Source: Siphonodentalium dalli (lineage: Eukaryota; Mollusca; Scaphopoda; Gadilida; Siphonodentaliidae). From it: a stretch of 64,000 bases of DNA. This document shows positions 62,001 through 64,000 of the stretch, piece after piece. Location of the stretch: the NCBI GenBank assembly GCA_032622095.1, contig CP136062.1, positions 133,505,282-133,569,281 of the forward strand. Reading direction: 5' to 3'. The notes beneath the pieces were generated by a model. The model saw only the letters and a list, made by a program, of their open reading frames with translations. It was not told the origin of the DNA and made no database searches. Each line of letters begins with the position of its first letter. The first letter of the stretch is position 1. The translations under genes were made by a program, and so were the position numbers.

Positions 62001-63858
62001 TGTGAGTAATCCATAGACCAGATTTGAAAACAATCAGACAACTAAAACTAAAGTTATCATAAGAAAAAAAAATAATTGTCAAAATTGTAAGTTGACAAAG
62101 ACCATAACTCTGATAAAATAGGGCAGACCTCACCCATATTCAAATTTGACCTGAACTTCATTTGGGCAATCCATATACCAAATTTGAAAACAATCAGATA
62201 CCTGTAACTACTGTTATCATCCGGAAACCATCTGGGATGGACAACGGTTATTTCTATAGTCCGGGTTATTATTAGTCCCCCTAAACAAACTTTTTCGGGG
62301 GGACAATAAATGGGTAGAATAATCTACATAAAACAAGATAGTCACATACTGTGTATTTTTTTACACTAAAATCTAAATAAAAATCAAAATAGCTTGTATG
62401 ATCATAAAACATTGAAAACATCATACAAACTTATAAAGAGCTATTATATGTTGATTTGACATTGTTGTCATCTATGAATTAATACATACCCCACAAGGTC
62501 TCTGTTAATTCTGACCTTTGGCCTAACAACCTTGATGTGCGTTGTATGCGGAGGCAGAATGAATGTCCGATCACTTCCACCCACCTTATGGGGACAGATC
62601 ACTGTCTGCAAAACAATGACATATAATCTCTTGGTTAGGCATAATTTTTGTTTCTATAGAACGTACATCTAAGGTGCTAACTAAACATATGTGCAAATTG
62701 TCAAGTAAATATGTTGCGGTGCTGAGTGATAGAGAAATCATATATTCTCCAACTCAGTTAAAAAAGAATATACTGGAATTATTCATCTGGAGGGGTTTTC
62801 AGGAAAATAAGCAGATAACAGATAATACAAGTACAGATGAAGTCCTATTTATTGGAGGGAAATGTTCAGATAATAAGTTCAACAAACAACCTATGGTTAT
62901 ATGAACATTTCCTAAGGAACTACTCGTCAATGAGTATTTAGTATAGAAAGGGTTAAACATCATTTTATTACAGACAAATCATGCATATTCAATAATGTGG
63001 CTGGTTCTTGATTAAATTCACTATACTGTGACAATGTATATAATTATATATCTATATTCGATCAGCAAAACTTATAAATATACAAACCTTTTCCCCACAG
63101 CTGGCACAGAACTTTGAATCTTTAAATTCATGGAAGGTTTTTCCTTCACCTGATGTGTAGAGCATAGCAGCATATTTGCTAAACACACGCTCCTGTGGTA
63201 TAAAAGGATCCAACTGTGCGTTGTCATCACCATTATTATCAAGACCAACTGACAAAACTGAGTCTGTAACAGAGAACAGTTTGGCACCATTATTAGACAT
63301 ACCCAATAGATATCCCCAACAAAAAATAAACCCCTTGAATGCATTGTGTATTTATTAAGGAAATTTCGCATTCTGTATGATTTAGGAATTTTAAACTGGT
63401 TGAAATACATCAAACATGCACACAGAAATTCAAAGTTGGTGTCCCAAATTTACACATATTGGAAGATATTTGACTAAATATATGGGTGGACATTTGGTCT
63501 AAAAAGATGTCAAATAAAATTTTCATTTGACGTCTATTAATTTTAAAATGACTTCTGTTAAGTTGAATTGACTTATTGGCTGCAATTTGACCTTTATTAT
63601 TACTTATTTGACATCTATTAAGTTGGAATTGACTTATTGATTATTAGTTAATACCTATTGATTTTTATTTGACATATTTTTAGACCAAATGGCCACCCAT
63701 ATAAATATAGTATTCATGCATAAATATCTCTCTTATCCCCAAATGCAAATGAACTGATATACATGTGCTTCTAATCCCTGGTATTCTTACCTTCTTTTCC
63801 AACATCTGGTGACTTGTCATAAAATTCTGAAGAAAATTTCTTCAAGTCTTTCTTTTTC
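40815..63858 (-). CDS. Unidentified multi-exon gene, C-terminal 436 codons
   Basis: Ten exons, in order of transcription: 63858-63791, 63263-63088, 62605-62490, 60875-60698, 57763-57683, 55913-55821, 55271-55164, 47602-47450, 45628-45503 and 41027-40815. All have GT-AG borders and compatible phases, giving 1311 coding bases and a TGA; the 5' part lies beyond the window. I do not recognise the family. Seen directly: a basic start (KKKDLKKF); a conserved-looking block RVFSKYAAMLYTSGEGKTF; a possible zinc site CxxC-x6-CxH formed across an exon junction (FCASCGEKTVICPHK); a Ser/Thr/Met-rich linker; a helical, leucine-rich middle; and a C-terminal segment DAGVLNDKEFKDAMDNIS that resembles a degenerate EF-hand. 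No signal peptide or membrane segment is visible. It converges on PDCD4. Confidence 0.85.
41037..41216. mobile_element. MITE-B copy, right part deleted
   Basis: It begins TTTTACCCTTATATTACTAA and shows 'GGATTCTCCCATATAGTTAT', 'AATGGTCTATTATTCATCTG' and 'GGACATGTTCAGATAATTAA'. Its terminus lies 9 bp from the splice acceptor of the last exon of the - strand gene. Confidence 0.82.
41299..42572 (+). mobile_element. Pearl-like element, longest copy
   Basis: It runs from TGTCCCCCGAAAAAAATTCG and GGGGAC to 'TTCGGGGGACACTGTGGCC' and GAGCGGCCTTTTAT. There are about eight core units with 'CCGGATGATAACTTTAGT' and 'AGAGTTATG'. Opposite orientation to the copies at 36731 and 61380. It contains overlapping open frames that are repeat-derived, not genes. 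Confidence 0.82.
42688..43135. mobile_element. MITE family F copy
   Basis: GACATTTGCAGAATGAGGTC at the left and GAACCTCATCCTGCAAATGTC at the right. Internal 'GGGTTAGCATCATTAAATTCA' duplicates the termini. Reference copy for the family. Confidence 0.82.
43204..43468. mobile_element. MITE-B copy
   Basis: It begins TTAACCCTTTATTTTATAAA and ends TTAGTATAGAAAGGGTAAA, in reverse orientation to 22163. Right TTAA mutated. A second partial copy follows at 43508-43630 and hosts the hAT element at 43640. Confidence 0.85.
43640..44601. mobile_element. hAT-type element, 8-bp TSD (7 of 8 identical)
   Basis: The ends are TAGAGCTGAAACGG and CCGTTTCAGCTCTA. The flanks ATAGTGGT (43632-43639) and ATAGTGTT (44602-44609) differ in one base. 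Subterminal 'AACCGGTTA' motifs are repeated on both sides. It is 962 bp with no recognisable transposase. It lies in MITE-B-like sequence. Confidence 0.85.
44628..44768. mobile_element. Short foldback element (family G)
   Basis: 'AGAACTGCACAAGTGT' faces 'ATTTGTGCGGTTC', and 'GTTTATGGCAC' faces 'GTGCCATAAAC'. Shares GAATGTTATCCTTCCACGAT-type sequence (reverse complement) with 22986-23119. Confidence 0.65.
45250..45446. mobile_element. MITE-C copy
   Basis: It begins TACAGTAATGCCCTAAATAA and ends GGGCATTACTGTA. The arms pair ('GTCGGCAATATGGATTGTTA' region against 'TAACAAGCCATATTTCC') with several substitutions, so it is older than the 10416 copy. It lies 57 bp downstream (on the - strand) of exon 9. 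Confidence 0.9.
45503..45628 (-). CDS. Unidentified gene, exon 9 in window
   Basis: The acceptor is TTTTTCAATAG|GAG and the donor CTAGAG|GTGAGT. The exon has 42 codons, phase 0/0: EDDLETLQMSYTSFSENKIS, then SSSVAKYLIHLILKFREPRF and LE. Confidence 0.88.
45674..45830. mobile_element. MITE-A copy, truncated
   Basis: It starts TTAACCATTCCATGACTG, has the first palindrome and then three repeats of 'AACAATATTTACCT'. It breaks off after 'TTTAAATTGACATTG'. Confidence 0.8.
46075..46206. mobile_element. MITE-A half copy
   Basis: Only the second palindrome ('CAGTGCATTCTCTTATATAT' / 'TATATAACAGAATGCACTGG') and the right end CACCATGAAAGGGTTAA are present. Confidence 0.82.
47009..47236. mobile_element. 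MITE-A copy
   Basis: 'TAGCCCTTCCATGGCTTCC' opens it, and the TATATAACAGAATACATTGG palindrome and the 'CTAACAATATTTACAATGACC' linker follow. It ends CCACAACAAAATGGTTAA. In an intron of the - strand gene. Confidence 0.85.
47450..47602 (-). CDS. Unidentified gene, exon 8 in window
   Basis: The acceptor is CATTTGCAG|ACA and the donor TTGAGC|GTAAGT. The exon has 51 codons, phase 0/0: TIQLLGHILVGNIDAACLRY, then ILLMCDFVAAITWKEVDDFR and AFASVVYPFLS. Strongly helical pattern. Confidence 0.88.
47882..48150. mobile_element. MITE-B copy with TTAA ends
   Basis: It begins TTAACGCTGTCTATACTAAAT and ends AGTAATGAAAGGGTTAA. The internal 'AAATGTTCAGATAATAAGTT' / 'AACTTATTATCTGAACAT' inverted repeat is intact. 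It lies in an intron of the - strand gene. Confidence 0.9.
48230..48370. mobile_element. Foldback element, about 60-bp arms
   Basis: CTACAACGAGTCCCCAGTTT at the left is mirrored by AAACTGGGGACGAGTTGTAG at the right. The arms extend through 'CGGAATTTACAAAAC' and 'AGTAAATTA' to the loop near 'CCAAGCCTTTGGCG'. Confidence 0.85.
48601..48881. repeat. Left inverted repeat of a 4.9-kb block
   Basis: 48651-48812 ('AACACTGAACTATATGGATA', 'AAAAGGGGTTAACTTTTTGTG', 'ATTAGTCACGCATGCGCAG', 'GAATCCGCCAGTTTATTTTC') is about 95 per cent identical to the reverse complement of 53360-53527. Immediately outside, 48601-48650 is the reverse complement of 48888-48945, so this part is also a local foldback. Confidence 0.88.
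48882..48963. repeat. 82-bp unit with hAT-like CAGTGT ends
   Basis: It begins CAGTGTTCACGCTTTCTTTA and ends TAAAGGAAGCCGTTCACACTG; the arms pair imperfectly. The CAGTGTTCACGC start is identical to that of the hAT element at 10941, suggesting a terminus or a tiny internally deleted relative. No target-site duplication is clear. Confidence 0.6.
48964..53520. mobile_element. Block between inverted repeats, possible degenerate transposon
   Basis: The ends are AACTATATGGAT and ATCCATATAGTT, followed outside by CACTG/CAGTG. The 49.1-51.8 kb part is visibly richer in GC than its surroundings and lacks the MITE families that fill the rest of the window. On the - strand at 49130-49420 coding-like segments occur in two frames (SAGRYVAKAERELVSSNLKI; FLELTDEEQRIARFARNSEL), suggesting a decayed gene with a frameshift. 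I cannot assign a superfamily; DIRS-like or a large DNA transposon are possibilities. It lies in an intron of the - strand gene. Confidence 0.45.
49898..50425 (+). repeat. Two tandem units of about 235-262 bp
   Basis: Shared landmarks: GAGGTACCTATGTATCAC at 49928 and 50163, ATAAAATGATATAAT at about 49972 and 50241, CATGAGATCATGTCAGAAG at 50022 and 50284, and AGAGAACATG at 50142 and 50401. The spacing varies because of AT microsatellite differences. Confidence 0.85.
53360..53551. repeat. Right inverted repeat of the 4.9-kb block
   Basis: Reverse complement of 48640-48812, including GCGCATGCGTGACTAATCC and 'TAACCCCTTTTCTACTATGG'. It ends CAGTGTGAACGGCTTCCTTT then AGCGGAAATAT. Confidence 0.88.
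53901..54086. mobile_element. Foldback element with 27-bp perfect ends
   Basis: TGAAAAACAAATTATATAGA plus GGATCTC at the left is exactly mirrored at 54060-54086. Inner pairing is imperfect ('CATTCGAGTCGAGC' / 'GGCTCGAATC' around TTTAGCGA). Confidence 0.78.
55164..55271 (-). CDS. Unidentified gene, exon 7 in window
   Basis: The acceptor is TTACATTGTAG|GAC and the donor TCTAAG|GTGAGT. The exon has 36 codons, phase 0/0: DNLYNFMGRKYQVDDVKYLA then THDFLSSVVDNSVTSK. Confidence 0.88.
55821..55913 (-). CDS. Unidentified gene, exon 6 in window
   Basis: The acceptor is CACATTGTAG|AAC and the donor ATTCTG|GTGAGC. The exon has 31 codons, phase 0/0: NRVLSIMEQFYAHLLWQDSF then GSSSDQYHSIL. Confidence 0.87.
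56006..56733. mobile_element. MITE-A copy, split by a LINE-like fragment
   Basis: The left part begins TTAACCCATTCATGATGGG and breaks at GAGCTTCGCATA (about 56090). The right part resumes at CATATATAAGAGAATGCACTGG (56545) and ends CATGGAAGGATTAA. Confidence 0.85.
56091..56547 (-). pseudogene. LINE ORF1-like fragment inserted in MITE-A
   Basis: On the - strand, from 56547, an 82-codon open frame reads MEQINCVVKKMTKCQSEEVL, then SFYRIGRKCSSRNHPIRIIL and NSKSTRDKMIED. The pattern RxGRK-x-RPIRIxL-x-SxxxRDKxI is typical of the RRM-like region of ORF1 proteins of CR1/Jockey-type non-LTR retrotransposons. The - strand 3' end is an (ATGATG)-type tail. No reverse transcriptase is present. The ORF1 assignment is inference from sequence pattern. 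Confidence 0.6.
57683..57763 (-). CDS. Unidentified gene, exon 5 in window
   Basis: The acceptor is TTGTTATTCAG|ACA and the donor TCCTTG|GTAAGT. The exon has 27 codons, phase 0/0: THSMQRLFDDYQLRTEIERT then TPRYISL. Likely helical. Confidence 0.86.
57835..58140 (+). repeat. Dispersed bivalve-type repeat
   Basis: Two related blocks: 'GTGATTATGAGATCCATCTGACCC' style text near 57873 and 57993, and 'TTATACCCCTTTTTCGAC' near 57905 and 58025. It closes with 'GGGAGGTACTCTTAGTCCC' and 'AGTGCCACCTCTAG'. Related to 16340-16605. Confidence 0.6.
58142..60697 (-). other. Intron of the - strand gene, no bounded element
   Basis: About 2.5 kb with no exon. It contains two diverged copies of a roughly 70-bp segment (58665-58740 and 58998-59065). 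The open frames here have no recognised motif. Confidence 0.5.
60698..60875 (-). CDS. Unidentified gene, exon 4 in window (Ser/Thr/Met-rich)
   Basis: The acceptor is TATTTTTAG|AGG and the donor CTCATG|GTAATA. The exon encodes GVMKPFSPDTTCDPIGSITD, then QSAASRYQSTVSHKDNLTTP and QTMMTGDSMSMMGSGEALM. Low-complexity Ser/Thr/Met content suggests a disordered linker. Phase 2 in, phase 0 out. Confidence 0.85.
61068..61320. mobile_element. PIF/Harbinger-like MITE
   Basis: The left end GGCCAAATAAATAAAAATTCC then ATGTTCTCAG is mirrored by CTGAGAACACAATATT then T-rich sequence and GGCC. TTA flanks the left; the right has TTG, so the duplication is imperfect. It has the same end type as 4795-5857 and 15889-16335. 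Confidence 0.7.
61380..62306 (-). mobile_element. Pearl-like element with hairpins at both ends
   Basis: The left end is GGCCGCTAGGCC then 'ACACATCCCCCGAATATGG'; the right end is 'CCCCCTAAACAAACTTTTTC' then GGGGGGACAATAAA. ATAAA flanks both sides. The core differs from the 36731 copy: 61590-61950 holds 'CAAGATGGCTGCTGG' units, followed by 'AAAGTTATCATCCGGAAACC' units. Non-coding; the open frames are incidental. Confidence 0.8.
62490..62605 (-). CDS. Unidentified gene, exon 3 in window
   Basis: The acceptor is TTGTTTTGCAG|ACA and the donor GTGGG|GTATGT. The exon encodes TVICPHKVGGSDRTFILPPH, then TTHIKVVRPKVRINRDLVG. It is phase 0 in and phase 2 out. CPH completes the CxxC-x6-CxH cluster. Confidence 0.88.
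62748..62956. mobile_element. MITE-B copy in intron of the - strand gene
   Basis: In reverse orientation, with 'TTATTCATCTGGAGGGG', 'GGAAATGTTCAGATAATAAG', 'GAACATTTCCTAAGGAACTA' and the end GTATAGAAAGGGTTAA. The TTAA at 62953-62956 is intact; the other end is degenerate. Confidence 0.85.
63088..63263 (-). CDS. Unidentified gene, exon 2 in window
   Basis: The acceptor is TCTGTTACAG|ACT and the donor GGAAAAG|GTTTGT. The exon encodes SVLSVGLDNNGDD, then ERVFSKYAAMLYTSGEGKTF and HEFKDSKFCASCGEK. It ends in phase 0. The CxxC pair begins a possible zinc site completed in the next exon. Confidence 0.88.
63479..63702. mobile_element. MITE with ATATGGGTGG ends
   Basis: The left end TATGGGTGGACATTTGGTCT then AAAAAG is mirrored by 'TTTTTAGACCAAATGG' then CCACCCATA. 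The inner region repeats 'TTTGACNTCTATTAA' and 'GAATTGACTTATTG' motifs. It lies in an intron of the - strand gene. Confidence 0.82.
63791..63858 (-). CDS. Unidentified gene, exon 1 in window
   Basis: The acceptor (- strand) is TATCTTTCAG|GAA and the donor GAAG|GTAAGA. The exon is 68 bp and encodes KKKDLKKFSSEFYDKSPDVG then KE. It ends in phase 1, matched by the next exon. Confidence 0.82.
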
Positions 63859-64000
63859 CTGAAAGATAAATTTATGCCATGCGGGTGGTGTCATATCCAA
63901 ACTCGTTAACATGACAGTGATTATCCTACTTACATTGAGGTATATAAAGTTGAAATTTCAAACATGGTCTACCTCTTCCCACCAAGTTTTATATAGATTG

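Noticed and set aside
1-64000. Search for tRNA, rRNA, viral or multi-gene defence or biosynthesis systems
   Set aside because: I saw no cloverleaf-like tRNA with A and B boxes, no rRNA, no viral genes and no gene cluster. Only two spliced genes are supported.

Overview
This is a eukaryotic, intron-rich, AT-rich window from an animal genome. It most likely comes from a bivalve mollusc. That placement is an inference from the very abundant dispersed repeats, which carry phrases such as 'GAGTTATGGCCCTTTTT', 'TTTAGCTCACCTGA' and runs of GTCCGTCC typical of bivalve intergenic DNA, and from the protein sequences. There are no operons, prokaryotic genes, CRISPR arrays or viral genes.

Two protein-coding genes are supported by spliced exons with matching phases. 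They point towards each other. On the + strand, seven exons (6814-19059) encode the C-terminal 284 residues of PDCD4, the tumour suppressor that inhibits the helicase eIF4A: most of the first MA3 domain, the whole second MA3 domain, and a conserved RKRFVS tail followed by a stop. The N-terminal exons lie upstream of the window. On the - strand, ten exons (63858 down to 40815) encode the C-terminal 436 residues of a gene I do not recognise. Every splice junction is in phase. The protein has a CxxC-x6-CxH cluster, a Ser/Thr/Met-rich linker, a helical middle and an EF-hand-like C-terminus.

The rest is intron and about 21.7 kb of intergenic DNA (19060-40814), filled with non-autonomous transposons, many nested. 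I recognise: (i) several families of short elements bounded by TTAA (piggyBac-like MITEs), two of them sharing CCCTTTC-type ends and present in more than ten copies each; (ii) four hAT-type elements with 8-bp target-site duplications, one keeping a BED-finger-like fragment; (iii) three elements with GGCCAAA ends, two with clear TTA duplications (PIF/Harbinger-like); (iv) a palindromic family with TACAGTAATGCCC ends, including one perfect 110-bp-arm palindrome in a PDCD4 intron; (v) a Helitron-like element ending in a hairpin plus CTAG; (vi) 'pearl-like' elements with tandem cores and terminal hairpins; (vii) a roughly 40-bp minisatellite; (viii) a fossil LINE ORF1-like fragment inside a MITE; and (ix) a 4.5-kb block of different composition between inverted repeats at 48.6-53.5 kb.

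No novel multi-gene system is visible. The notable points are the crowding and nesting of TTAA elements, mobile elements sitting at splice acceptors, long perfect palindromes, and the unidentified - strand gene.
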